A stretch of 64,000 bases of DNA from Bacteroidaceae bacterium (lineage in GTDB: Bacteria > Bacteroidota > Bacteroidia > Bacteroidales > Bacteroidaceae): contig JAFVSR010000087.1 in NCBI GenBank assembly GCA_017503645.1, positions 1 through 64,000 of the forward strand, written 5' to 3'. The notes beneath the pieces are model-generated. The model was not told the origin of the DNA. It saw nothing but the letters and a program-made list of their open reading frames with translations, and searched no databases. Both the position numbers and the translations under genes were made by a program. Position 1 is the first letter of the stretch. The number at the start of each line of letters is the position of its first letter. Shown piece after piece: positions 1-8,049 of the stretch.

Positions 1-95
1 CTGTTAACACCATACTGTTCTGTAACCTGTCTTTCAGTATAACCTGACAAGTAATGTTTAACAGCTTCCAGCTTAATTTCAAAACAAAATTTCAT
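1..95 (-). CDS. IS3-family-like transposase OrfA, partial (5' end only)
   Basis: Only the first 31 codons are in the window; the gene runs off the left edge. The peptide begins MKFCFEIKLEAVKHYLSGYT and continues with a segment typical of the N-terminal helix-turn-helix of IS3-family OrfA proteins (K.EAV..YL.G.T...V...YGV). It starts just inside an inverted repeat whose outer end reads TGACCCCCGAAAG, close to the usual end of IS150-group elements (TGACCCCC.AAAGTT). Family assignment rests on the short peptide plus this end. It would provide DNA binding for transposition together with an OrfB integrase outside the window. Confidence 0.6.
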   Translation of the reverse strand, partial: MKFCFEIKLEAVKHYLSGYTERQVTEQYGVN

Positions 96-102
96 AACAA
101 AA

Positions 103-136
103 CCCCGAAAGTTTTTTGTCTAACTTTCGGGGGTCA
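103..136. repeat. Terminal inverted repeat of the IS element
   Basis: An exact 11-bp inverted repeat (CCCCGAAAGTT at 103-113 and AACTTTCGGGG at 122-132) with an 8-nt spacer lies directly outside the transposase start. Read on the minus strand the outer end is TGACCCCCGAAAGTTAGAC, which resembles IS3/IS150-group termini. The element edge is probably at or just after position 136. Confidence 0.55.
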
Positions 137-825
137 TGTCACTTTGTGGTATGCTTTTAAGCTATAACATTGATGTAACTAAATTGACTATAGTTTTTGA
201 GTTATTAAATTCAAGATTCGTTAGTGCAGCGCAAAGAATAGAAGTCGTAAACCTTGTAAAAAACGAGTTTACTCAGTCGTTCTCTTCAGAATTACAGCAG
301 TGTTATTTTGCATGGAAAGCATATGTCCTCAAATCACATGATTATTGTATAGAGGATTTCGTTTTTAGTGAACAATCTCTACCGATTAATAGAGAATATA
401 GTTTTGAAACTAATAGTGCTTATAGAAATCCAAAAGCAATGTGTTTAGATCTTACACAAAAGCAAACTACTTTACTATATACTGATTTGTTGAGTAAGGG
501 GTATATACCGCATAATGTTGATGCTCTGGATTTTGGTTTTGCTATATGTGGTAAACCTTATCAACGAAAATTGATTAATAAAATAGATTGGCTAAAAAGT
601 AAAATCTCATTTCTGACATTGTTTGGAGAACTTTTCAACAAGGAGGGAAAAAAATACTGTTGGTATAAATTGGTTCATTTGTTTACATGGAATGGTAAGG
701 AGCTTAGTCAAAAAGGATTATCAGCTCAGTACAACAAACATGTAAATGAACCTCCAAAAAGAAAGAATAAAGAGGTTGAGGAAATTAAGGAAATAGTTGC
801 TCTTATAGAGAGTATAAAGGAGTAA
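136..825 (+). CDS. Hypothetical island protein, possibly 5'-truncated by an IS
   Basis: I do not recognise the family. The 229-aa product is soluble, has no signal peptide and ends in a charged Lys/Glu-rich tail (PPKRKNKEVEEIKEIVALI). A central block has aromatic and Trp residues (IDWLKSK, WYKLVHLFTW) of the sort seen in small Bacteroidales mobile-element hypotheticals. The first ATG sits exactly where the IS terminal repeat ends, and the frame is closed by a TAA at 121 inside that repeat. The native start may therefore have been removed by insertion, with the present ATG (or the one at 151) fortuitous. No clear ribosome-binding site or promoter is seen upstream. Confidence 0.5.
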   Translation: MSLCGMLLSYNIDVTKLTIVFELLNSRFVSAAQRIEVVNLVKNEFTQSFSSELQQCYFAWKAYVLKSHDYCIEDFVFSEQSLPINREYSFETNSAYRNPKAMCLDLTQKQTTLLYTDLLSKGYIPHNVDALDFGFAICGKPYQRKLINKIDWLKSKISFLTLFGELFNKEGKKYCWYKLVHLFTWNGKELSQKGLSAQYNKHVNEPPKRKNKEVEEIKEIVALIESIKE

Positions 826-1049
826 ACCTGGCTTTTTTCTCCGCCTCAAACCCCCTCATAGCCTTATAAATAGAAAGAGCTTGTTCGGCCTTTTAAGAGA
901 GGGAGCAAGCAACTGACATAATAATAAAATTCATTAAAACCTGGTAAGATATGGAAAGGGCGAAGAGCGTCCGTGTCTTATTGGAAGAATAGCAAGGTGT
1001 GAGTAATCATTGAGGCTTTAGTCCCTTTGATGAACGTACCAAACTATTA

Positions 1050-1099
1050 AACCACCAAGCTACAGTTGAAGAGACTGCGGCAAGGTGGTTCTTTTTTTT
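1050..1099 (+). terminator. Candidate rho-independent terminator
   Basis: AACCACC (1050-1056) pairs with GGTGGTT (1084-1090) and is followed by a run of eight T (1092-1099). The loop is long (27 nt) so the hairpin is less ideal than others here. It could end a transcript of the upstream plus-strand gene. The stretch 826-1049 holds no gene I can support. Confidence 0.45.
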
Positions 1100-1116
1100 C
1101 TTTATTTTATCGTAGG

Positions 1117-2544
1117 TTAGGAATGGAAAAGGTCGTCCATATCTATTTTTGCTATAATATGGTCGCTGTACATTCCGTCTTTCATACCGAATGTGGTAAT
1201 CATTGTTGGAATGATACTGCTACGAGTTCCTGTAACATCTTTGAAAGCTTTGATTCTATTCTGTATTTTAAGGAACTCATCTTTGTCCAGGCTGTATAGG
1301 TCTTCGCTATACTTGACCTCGCATATATTGATGGTGTTGTCCGCTCTATCAATAACAATGTCTATTTGTGCTCCATCTTCAGTTTGCTTGCTTTTCCAGG
1401 TATAGAATTCAGTAGAGACACTAGCAATGCCAAGTGATTTCTTTATCTGTTGCATATGTGCTTTGCATACTCGTTCAAATGCAAGTCCGTACCACGTGTT
1501 GATTTCAGGTGTGTTTACATTGCGTGTCCAAAAATGTTCTTCTACAATATTCTTGGAAGCGAAAGCATTATAGAAAATTGTATAAAAATCAATAAGTTGG
1601 TAAATACCGGAATTTGCTTTTATTTTTTTATCCCTGACGTTGTATTTACGCAAGAAGTCGCAATAGATCAAGTCGGTGAGCATGTCTCCCAATTTACCAT
1701 TGTTGCTTGTCTTAAGCGCAGTGCAAATCTCCTCTCGTGTCAGCCCTTTGGGATGCTTTGCAAGTAAAGAGATTATTTCAAGATATGGTTGTGGGTTCTT
1801 GAATAGCGAGGAGAACAATCTGCGGTATTCTTTTTTCAGTTCTGCATTCTCGCTAAAGAACAATCTGTCCAAGCCTGTAGCCGGGCTGTCTTTGCGGTCG
1901 AACAAGCTCATATAGTACGGAACTCCGCCAATAGCCATATATGTTTGAATGATGCTCAAACGGTTCCATACAAAACCATTTTTTGCAAAGAACTCTTCAG
2001 TTTCGCTCAAAGTAAAAGGATGCAAATGTATCTCGTGTGTAATACGGTCGTGAAGACCACCGTGATTATCGATGATATTCCTTACCATCCAGGATGTTGC
2101 CGAACCACAAACAATCAGCATTATCTCGGACTGCCAGTTAGCCCAGTTATTCCAAAAATGACCGAGTGCATTAACAAAACCTGCTTTTTGAGTATCGAGA
2201 CAAGGTAACTCATCTATGAACACCACGCAACGTTTACCTTCTTCTATTTTTGATTCCAACAACTGTCTTAAAGCAAAGAACGCATCAATCCAATTTTGAT
2301 TTTTAGGTCCTTTGTATCCATATGTCTTAAGAGCAGTATGAAAAGCGGTCATCTGTTCTGCTTTGCTACCCTCCATAACACCGGTCATATCAAATGCAAA
2401 CCGGTTTTTGAAATACTGGCGTATAAGGAATGTCTTTCCTACACGTCTTCTTCCATATACCGCAATGAATTCCGCCTTGCCCGACTTATAATACTGTTCT
2501 ATCTGGGCTATTTCATTTTTTCTTCCAACTATAACCTGTCCCAT
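1117..2544 (-). CDS. AAA-type ATPase with C-terminal DUF234-like nuclease-fold region
   Basis: The protein starts with MGQVIVGRKNEIAQIEQYYK and has a clear Walker A (YGRRRVGKTFLIRQ) and a Walker B-like strand (RCVVFIDELPCLD), followed by a sensor segment (VCGSATSWM). The C-terminal third (about residues 330-475) holds IDIVIDRADNTINICEVKYS, matching the DUF234 PD-(D/E)XK-like region of the archaeal/bacterial ATPases that Bacteroidales carry in many copies. I prefer the start at 2544 over the upstream ATG at 2568 because homologues of this family begin at the VGR motif. The cellular role of these ATPases is not established; they are common on mobile DNA. It stands alone on the minus strand. Confidence 0.8.
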   Translation of the reverse strand: MGQVIVGRKNEIAQIEQYYKSGKAEFIAVYGRRRVGKTFLIRQYFKNRFAFDMTGVMEGSKAEQMTAFHTALKTYGYKGPKNQNWIDAFFALRQLLESKIEEGKRCVVFIDELPCLDTQKAGFVNALGHFWNNWANWQSEIMLIVCGSATSWMVRNIIDNHGGLHDRITHEIHLHPFTLSETEEFFAKNGFVWNRLSIIQTYMAIGGVPYYMSLFDRKDSPATGLDRLFFSENAELKKEYRRLFSSLFKNPQPYLEIISLLAKHPKGLTREEICTALKTSNNGKLGDMLTDLIYCDFLRKYNVRDKKIKANSGIYQLIDFYTIFYNAFASKNIVEEHFWTRNVNTPEINTWYGLAFERVCKAHMQQIKKSLGIASVSTEFYTWKSKQTEDGAQIDIVIDRADNTINICEVKYSEDLYSLDKDEFLKIQNRIKAFKDVTGTRSSIIPTMITTFGMKDGMYSDHIIAKIDMDDLFHS

Positions 2545-2783
2545 GTGAATCAAATTTATCCAATGCAAAAATATAACTTATTTTCAAAAAAACACCTTGA
2601 TACTCTGCGAAAGTTGAAAAAAAAATACAGTTTTCGCAGAGTATAGCCACCTTTTCTCCTCCGTTTCCAACTCCTTCAAACCCTTATATATGTAATAATC
2701 AATAACATAACAGAAACAAAGCCAAACAAACACAAGAAATAGAGAAAAACAACACAGTATTAACAACAAAAAACAACAATCAA

Positions 2784-2954
2784 ATGAAAGTATTAAAAGC
2801 AATCCGCGTCCTTGGAGACGTGGCAGAAATTATCGTAGGAGCATCTATTGTAGTAGAGCTCGTACAACGAATCAGGGCAAAGAAGAAAGCCCAAGTACAA
2901 ACAGTAGAACCAGCCGATGACACAAACGACACGGCAGAAACACAAACAACCTAA
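2784..2954 (+). CDS. Small hypothetical protein (56 aa)
   Basis: The frame begins MKVLKAIRVLGDVAEIIVGA, a hydrophobic amphipathic N-terminal half, followed by a basic patch (RIRAKKKAQ) and an acidic/Thr-rich tail. It is preceded by an A-rich leader, as often in Bacteroidota, and followed 14 nt later by a second tiny frame of similar character. The family is unknown. Similar pairs of short membrane-associated peptides occur at the head of Bacteroidales mobile-element operons; that comparison is inference. Confidence 0.5.
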   Translation: MKVLKAIRVLGDVAEIIVGASIVVELVQRIRAKKKAQVQTVEPADDTNDTAETQTT

Positions 2955-2968
2955 ACACACACAACCAT

Positions 2969-3058
2969 GTGAAGAAATTAGAGACTTTTATAGTCATTTT
3001 GGAGGCCATATTAGCCTTGACAAAAACCTACAAGAAACTAAGAAACATTAAGAACTAA
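2969..3058 (+). CDS. Very small hypothetical peptide (29 aa), GTG start
   Basis: GTG opens a 29-codon frame giving a hydrophobic stretch (TFIVILEAILAL) and a basic tail (KTYKKLRNIKN). An ATG two bases upstream is out of frame and stops at once. Length alone gives no proof of coding; the main support is its similarity in character and position to the preceding 56-aa frame. Confidence 0.3.
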   Translation: MKKLETFIVILEAILALTKTYKKLRNIKN

Positions 3059-3126
3059 GCAGTAATTAACGTAATTCTTGGTTTCTTTTCTTTTACGCAA
3101 TTTATTAACCTTAAAACAAATAACAA

Positions 3127-4119
3127 ATGGAAACAAACAACAACCTTACCATCGTACCCGAGAGAGGAACGATAGTATCAACAACTGAAGGGATAATCGA
3201 CAACGAGCATCCCAACTTCATCGAGAGTAATACACAGGCGGTGACAATGGAAGAACTCAACCACTGCATTGTACCTACTTTTTCGGATAACAGCCTAACC
3301 ATAGCACATCAGCAATTTATAGATGTCGTAAGAGAGGCTGCCACCAACGTATTCGGAGAACTTACCGAAACAGAGTGCAGAGCATCACACCCAATCATAG
3401 GGCGCATACCCACCGCCCTGCACAAGAAAGCAAACGAACTTCGTGAGGACGAAAAGACACTATTCTACCAGCGATTGGCCTGGTGCTGTCACATTAAGAA
3501 ACTCACACGAGAAATCAACGGGCAGACAATCTACCTTTGTGTAGGAGGTGTTCGTGCTTATAACGAAGACAAGCTCTACGCCAGAAAATCACCTGAGAAA
3601 TTCAAGGTATTCGTTGGCTGGCAAGTAAGAGTATGCAGTAACCTAATGCTCACATGCGACGGTTACAGCGGAACAATCGAGTGCCTCACCGAACTTGACC
3701 TATTGGAGAAGGCAACCCGACTATTCAAGCAGTTCGACCCCAAGAAAGAGGAAAACCTAACCCTCCTTGAGAACCTTGGAAGAACAACAATCACTGAACA
3801 GCAGTTTTGTCAAATTATAGGTCGCTTGAGATTATACCAAGCACTGCCGACAGAACAACAACGCGAACTCCCGGAAGTAATCTTGGGAGACCAGGCAATT
3901 AACTCCGCAACAAGAAACTATACCTCAAACCCAAACTTCGGCAAACGAGAGGGCGAGGATATAACCTGTTGGAATCTTATGCAGTTATTAAATGAAGCTG
4001 TTAAAGCGAGCTATGTAGATAAGTGGCTCGAAAGAAATCAAAATTGTACCGACTTTGCGATAGGCATTCAGAAAGCCATCGAAAATGAAGACAACACTTA
4101 TGGTTGGTTCTTGAATTAA
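3127..4119 (+). CDS. DUF3871 family protein
   Basis: The 330-aa product matches the DUF3871 pattern of Bacteroidota mobile elements: a variable N-terminus, then SHPIIGRIPTALHKKANEL, RLAWCCHIKKLTR, and a region with GWQVRVCSNLMLTCDGYSG and NLGRTTITEQQF. The function is unknown; members sit near replication and modification genes of plasmids and integrative elements. It is preceded by two tiny frames and followed by a strong terminator, so it may form its own transcription unit. There is no membrane segment or signal peptide. Confidence 0.75.
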   Translation: METNNNLTIVPERGTIVSTTEGIIDNEHPNFIESNTQAVTMEELNHCIVPTFSDNSLTIAHQQFIDVVREAATNVFGELTETECRASHPIIGRIPTALHKKANELREDEKTLFYQRLAWCCHIKKLTREINGQTIYLCVGGVRAYNEDKLYARKSPEKFKVFVGWQVRVCSNLMLTCDGYSGTIECLTELDLLEKATRLFKQFDPKKEENLTLLENLGRTTITEQQFCQIIGRLRLYQALPTEQQRELPEVILGDQAINSATRNYTSNPNFGKREGEDITCWNLMQLLNEAVKASYVDKWLERNQNCTDFAIGIQKAIENEDNTYGWFLN

Positions 4120-4178
4120 TGTACGACCAAGCACCAGAACGAACATAAGCAATTGACGCAAGTCTAGAATCGACCGAA

Positions 4179-4218
4179 GAGGATCATTCACTGAAAAACG
4201 TGAGTGGTCCTCTTTTTT
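4179..4218 (+). terminator. Rho-independent terminator after the DUF3871 gene
   Basis: GAGGATCATTCAC (4179-4191) pairs with GTGAGTGGTCCTC (4200-4212), 13 bp with two G.U pairs and an 8-nt loop, followed by TTTTTT (4213-4218). Confidence 0.8.
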
Positions 4219-4258
4219 CATTTAACCCAATTACAAACCCATTAAAACAGAAATATTT

Positions 4259-5809
4259 ATGTTATACTACAAATTTCAAAACTACGAAGAGTTCAAAGAG
4301 ATTTTTGGACTCAATTACCACTCAAACGGCACCAAAAGCCGCAAGAACAAGATTCTGCTTTCATTCATCAAGAACAAAGCATTATTACACGATGCCGTAA
4401 AAACCGGCAACTACGAGCTCCTGCATATATCAGATATGCAGACACTAAAACAGGTTGTAACCGGCAAGATAAGAGATGCCGCTATCGACCTGCCCTATAT
4501 TGTTACACTGATAGATAAGACTTATGGCAGTAGCAAATACTCCACCGACTGCAGCAATGGTATTTGCGAGGACGATGACTATAATTCTATCCGTTACATC
4601 AACCACGCCAACAATGATAGAATATTCAAGATGAAGTGCGGTAAATTCTTCCGCACCCTAATTTTAGATACCCCTTTTGGACAAACACTGCCTGAGAGTC
4701 TCATCAACTGGCTCTGCGAAGAATTTACACTCGAGTGGAAAGCCTATGCAGTAGGAAAGATACCACAACACACTCTTTATGTGAACGAAGATTTTGAACG
4801 TATCTACTCATCCGATTACCTGCAAGGTAACTTCGGAAGCTGTATGGTGGATAAGGAGTATTTTTACTTCTATAAAAATTCAGTAAAAGCAAAAGCTGCT
4901 TACCTCCAGAATTCGGAGGGGATGGTTATAGCACGCTGCATCATCTACACAGAGGTTTTTGATCAGGACGATAAAATCTATCGTCTAGCCGAGCGTCAGT
5001 ATGCCACCAACGGAAACGAAATCTACAAGAAAGCCCTTATCGATGCCTTAATAGAGAAAGGCGAGATTGACGGCTACAAACAAATCACTGCCGGTTGCGG
5101 AGAACCCAGGAACTTTGTCGACACAGAAGGCAACAGCCTTTTCGAGAAGAAATTCCGTATAGAGTGCAACCTTGAGTACGACGATTACCTGAGCTACCAA
5201 GACTCATTCAAATGGTACAGCCTTTGCAGTAAAATTGCCACCAACTATGGAGAAGGTGATTATGACCTTGCAACAACAGAAGGTGCATTGGAAGATGAGG
5301 AGTACGATGCATACGATGATTTTCACGGTTACTCTTGTTACGAAACAACCCTTTGCTATCGCAATGGACACGAATATTATGTAGATGTAGATAACCTCAG
5401 CGAATTCGTATGGATAGAGAGCGAGAGCGTATATTTCCACCAAGACGAAGTTGAAGAGTGCCCAATCTGTGGCAGAGCATTTGTAACATCGGAAGGCTCA
5501 TACTCCGAGATGACCGAAATGGAATATTGCAAAGATGAGTGTGCCGACAAGGCAGAAGAACTCTACAAGCAAGAGCATTGGCATTACAGCGAGTATGATG
5601 CAGAGTATTATGAGGACGAAGATAACATCACCCACTTCAACGAGTGGCATCAGGAACTTGGCAGCTATGTGAGAAAGACAATCTCCGTAGATACACTAAG
5701 AACAAACCTTATAGAGAACGACTGGCACAGATACGGAGATGAGTATTTCAACGAGGTAGACATTGAAACAAACCTCCCCTTTGGATATGTTCTCACCCTT
5801 TGTGCCTAA
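4259..5809 (+). CDS. Large acidic hypothetical protein with a Cys-rich zinc-like motif
   Basis: The 516-aa product is not a family I recognise. The first 280 residues look globular. Residues about 330-410 are very acidic and Tyr-rich (EDEEYDAYDDFHGYSCYE). A Cys4-type motif follows (CPICGRAF then CKDEC), then another Tyr/Glu/Asp-rich stretch (HYSEYDAEYYEDED). Such acidic Tyr-rich repeats can mimic DNA charge, and CPxCG...C..C is typical of zinc ribbons; both readings are inference. It lies 39 bp upstream of the peptidase-like gene and is probably co-transcribed with it, starting after the terminator at 4179-4218. Confidence 0.6.
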   Translation: MLYYKFQNYEEFKEIFGLNYHSNGTKSRKNKILLSFIKNKALLHDAVKTGNYELLHISDMQTLKQVVTGKIRDAAIDLPYIVTLIDKTYGSSKYSTDCSNGICEDDDYNSIRYINHANNDRIFKMKCGKFFRTLILDTPFGQTLPESLINWLCEEFTLEWKAYAVGKIPQHTLYVNEDFERIYSSDYLQGNFGSCMVDKEYFYFYKNSVKAKAAYLQNSEGMVIARCIIYTEVFDQDDKIYRLAERQYATNGNEIYKKALIDALIEKGEIDGYKQITAGCGEPRNFVDTEGNSLFEKKFRIECNLEYDDYLSYQDSFKWYSLCSKIATNYGEGDYDLATTEGALEDEEYDAYDDFHGYSCYETTLCYRNGHEYYVDVDNLSEFVWIESESVYFHQDEVEECPICGRAFVTSEGSYSEMTEMEYCKDECADKAEELYKQEHWHYSEYDAEYYEDEDNITHFNEWHQELGSYVRKTISVDTLRTNLIENDWHRYGDEYFNEVDIETNLPFGYVLTLCA

Positions 5810-5848
5810 CAACCACAAATCATTAACCATTAAATAAAGAACAACACA

Positions 5849-6808
5849 ATGGAACTATTAAAAACATTATACAGTATCTATTCTCCCTCAACCGGAGAGA
5901 AGAAGATGAGACGATTCATCAAACGATGGATTTATAACAACATTCCCCAGGCAGAAGTAACAACAGACGCCAAAGGGAATATCTATGTGACAAAAGGGAA
6001 GGCAGAGAACTATCCTTGTATAGTTGCTCACATCGACCAAGTACAGAAAACCCACAGCAAAGACTTTGTCTGTATAGAATCGGAAGATGTCATTTTCGGT
6101 TACTCGCCCAAGAATCATAGACAGGAGGGTTTAGGTGCAGATGACAAAAATGGTATATGGATTGCACTCAAAGCACTCCTTAAATACCCGGTAATGAAAG
6201 CCGCATTCTTTGTAGAGGAAGAGATTGGATGTAGAGGCTCAGCACAAGCGGATATAACATTCTTTACAGATTGCCGCTTTGTAATACAGTGTGATCGTAG
6301 GGGTAATAAGGACCTCATCACCTCAATATCATTCACCGAACTTTGTAGCGAGGAGTTCGTTAAAGCAACCGACCACCATCTATTTGGATACAAACCCGAA
6401 GATGGTATGATGACAGATGTATTGGAATTGAAGGAACGCGGTGTAGAAGTATGTTGCATCAATATGTCCTGTGGCTACTACAATCCTCACACCGACCAGG
6501 AGTTTACCGACAAGAACGACCTGCTCAACTGCCAAAGGTTCGTTGAGCATATAATCGAGAACTGCACAAAGGTATATCCTCATAAATACGACGGTTACTG
6601 CTATGGTAATCTATATTGGGATGAGCTTGAGGAACTTTATATGATAGCAGAAGATGTATTAAGGTGCAACCCCGATGTTACCGGTGAAGAACTCAAGGAG
6701 TGGTATGGCTACTACTTCACCAAACTCCGCGTTGATGACTATCAGAATATCATTGACGAGGTACGTGAACTTAACGAGAGTATTGACGAAGAGAAACACA
6801 CAGCGTAA
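5849..6808 (+). CDS. M20/M42-like metallopeptidase-fold protein
   Basis: The 319-aa product resembles M20/M42/M28-type zinc aminopeptidases. The metal-site motifs appear in the expected order: VAHIDQV (His-x-Asp, about residue 60), EGLGADDKNGI (bridging Asp, about residue 98), FVEEEIGCRGS (catalytic Glu-Glu, about residue 124), then FVIQCDRRG (Asp ligand) and NPHTDQE (C-terminal His). A short helical C-terminal extension (about residues 255-319) is added. There is no signal peptide, so it acts in the cytoplasm. The substrate is unknown. Finding such an enzyme inside a replication/defence island is unusual. The next gene starts 1 bp after its stop, so the two are translationally linked. Confidence 0.7.
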   Translation: MELLKTLYSIYSPSTGEKKMRRFIKRWIYNNIPQAEVTTDAKGNIYVTKGKAENYPCIVAHIDQVQKTHSKDFVCIESEDVIFGYSPKNHRQEGLGADDKNGIWIALKALLKYPVMKAAFFVEEEIGCRGSAQADITFFTDCRFVIQCDRRGNKDLITSISFTELCSEEFVKATDHHLFGYKPEDGMMTDVLELKERGVEVCCINMSCGYYNPHTDQEFTDKNDLLNCQRFVEHIIENCTKVYPHKYDGYCYGNLYWDELEELYMIAEDVLRCNPDVTGEELKEWYGYYFTKLRVDDYQNIIDEVRELNESIDEEKHTA

Positions 6809-6809
6809 T

Positions 6810-7172
6810 ATGGAAACAGCAGAAAACACAAACAGAAACTTAGAACTTGCAATGTACATCTGGCGGATACTAAAAACTCAGATGACGGTCATTATGTCTT
6901 GGGGATTGGACCCTTCAAAGGCAAGAGTAATCGACAATGGTATGGAGATTTACGTTCAAGGTTTCGTGCATACCGGTTTTGTACAAATCACATTAAACGA
7001 GGGAACAGACCTTTTTGAGATTAAGCTATTATCGGAGGAACGAGAAACTGTGAAATTCATAGAAGATGTGTTCCTCGATTGCTTGGTAAATACACTTGAT
7101 GAAAATATCGAGAAATGTGAGAATTACGAACAGCGTATAAACGAGTATCTGCGAGAAACGCAAATGTCGTAG
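6810..7172 (+). CDS. Hypothetical protein (120 aa)
   Basis: I start the gene at the ATG at 6810, one base after the stop of the peptidase-like gene (TAATATG arrangement typical of coupled genes), rather than at an upstream in-frame ATG that would overlap that gene by about 130 bp. The product is soluble with mixed strands and helices (EIYVQGFVHTGFVQITLN then a helical C-terminus). The family is unknown. A terminator follows at 7221-7257, closing the 4259-7172 unit. Confidence 0.6.
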   Translation: METAENTNRNLELAMYIWRILKTQMTVIMSWGLDPSKARVIDNGMEIYVQGFVHTGFVQITLNEGTDLFEIKLLSEERETVKFIEDVFLDCLVNTLDENIEKCENYEQRINEYLRETQMS

Positions 7173-7220
7173 AACAGCGATTATCACAGAAACACGATTT
7201 TCACATAATCCATACTATCA

Positions 7221-7257
7221 GGGAGGGGCTTTTTTACAAAATCCTCTCCCGTTTTTT
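7221..7257 (+). terminator. Rho-independent terminator
   Basis: GGGAGGGG (7221-7228) pairs with CCTCTCCC (7243-7250) with one G.U pair, followed by TTTTTT (7252-7257). It ends the transcript of the 4259-7172 genes. Confidence 0.8.
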
Positions 7258-7376
7258 GTACCCAAAAAACATTCACTAATATACAAAGTGAACGTTTCTT
7301 TTATAATCAACCACTTACAAAAAAGCACAAAAAGAGAACATTCATTATTATTTACGAACCAATAAAACTGAACATT

Positions 7377-7964
7377 ATGGGACTTAAATATTCAAAGACA
7401 ACTGCGGACTATCTTGTATGGTCCGATGCAATGAACCTTATTAGGAATTTAGCAAAAGACGGGAATTATAAAATCTCACTCCTTGTGGCAATAGGTTGTT
7501 TCACTGGATTGAGAATTTCCGATATTCTTGCTCTCCGGTGGCGGCAGATACTGAACACCGAAGAGTTTACCATAATCGAGAAGAAGACAGGCAAGACAAG
7601 AGTCATACGCCTGAACCAACAGCTACGGCAGCATATAACCGAGTGCTATAATCACATTGCCCCAACCGGCATTAGCGCACCGGTATTCCTCAGCCAGAAG
7701 GGAACAGTGTTTACCATTCAGCGAATAAACGTAATCCTTAAAGAGGCAAAGAAACGCTACCGGCTGAAGGTGAAGAATTTCTCTTGCCACTCGCTCCGCA
7801 AGACCTTTGGGCGGCAGGTTTACACTATGAACAGCGAAAATAGTGAGCTTGCACTTGTCAAACTGATGGAACTCTTCAACCACAGCTCCGTTGCAATCAC
7901 GAAACGCTATCTTGGCTTGCGACAGGAAGAAATACTTGAAACCTACGATTGCTTGACATTCTAA
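7377..7964 (+). CDS. Short tyrosine recombinase (catalytic domain only)
   Basis: The 195-aa protein carries the complete tyrosine-recombinase active site: Arg45 in TGLRISD, a Lys in the beta-hairpin (KKTGKTR, about 70-73), His138 and Arg141 in HSLRKT, His169 in LFNHSS and the nucleophile Tyr178 in TKRYLG. It lacks the N-terminal SAM-like/core-binding domains of full integrases (normally 300-400 aa). Short integrases of this kind are common in Bacteroidales conjugative elements, where they may invert promoters or help resolve or integrate the element. It is a monocistronic gene between two terminators and 25 kb from the tRNA-Leu, so it is not obviously the enzyme that integrated the island there. 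Confidence 0.85.
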   Translation: MGLKYSKTTADYLVWSDAMNLIRNLAKDGNYKISLLVAIGCFTGLRISDILALRWRQILNTEEFTIIEKKTGKTRVIRLNQQLRQHITECYNHIAPTGISAPVFLSQKGTVFTIQRINVILKEAKKRYRLKVKNFSCHSLRKTFGRQVYTMNSENSELALVKLMELFNHSSVAITKRYLGLRQEEILETYDCLTF

Positions 7965-7988
7965 GCTGTTTTACACATAATTCCCCAC

Positions 7989-8023
7989 CGAACTACCTTG
8001 TTATAGAGGTGGTTCGTTTTTTT
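7989..8023 (+). terminator. Rho-independent terminator after the recombinase
   Basis: CGAACTACC (7989-7997) pairs with GGTGGTTCG (8008-8016), 9 bp with one G.U, followed by seven T (8017-8023). Confidence 0.8.
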
Positions 8024-8049
8024 GTGCAAACTATTACTATAAAAAACAG

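Noticed and set aside
7377..7964. Treating the short recombinase as the integrase for the tRNA-Leu site
   Set aside because: It lies 25 kb from the tRNA, lacks the arm- and core-binding domains and has no repeats near it; another integrase is probably outside the window.
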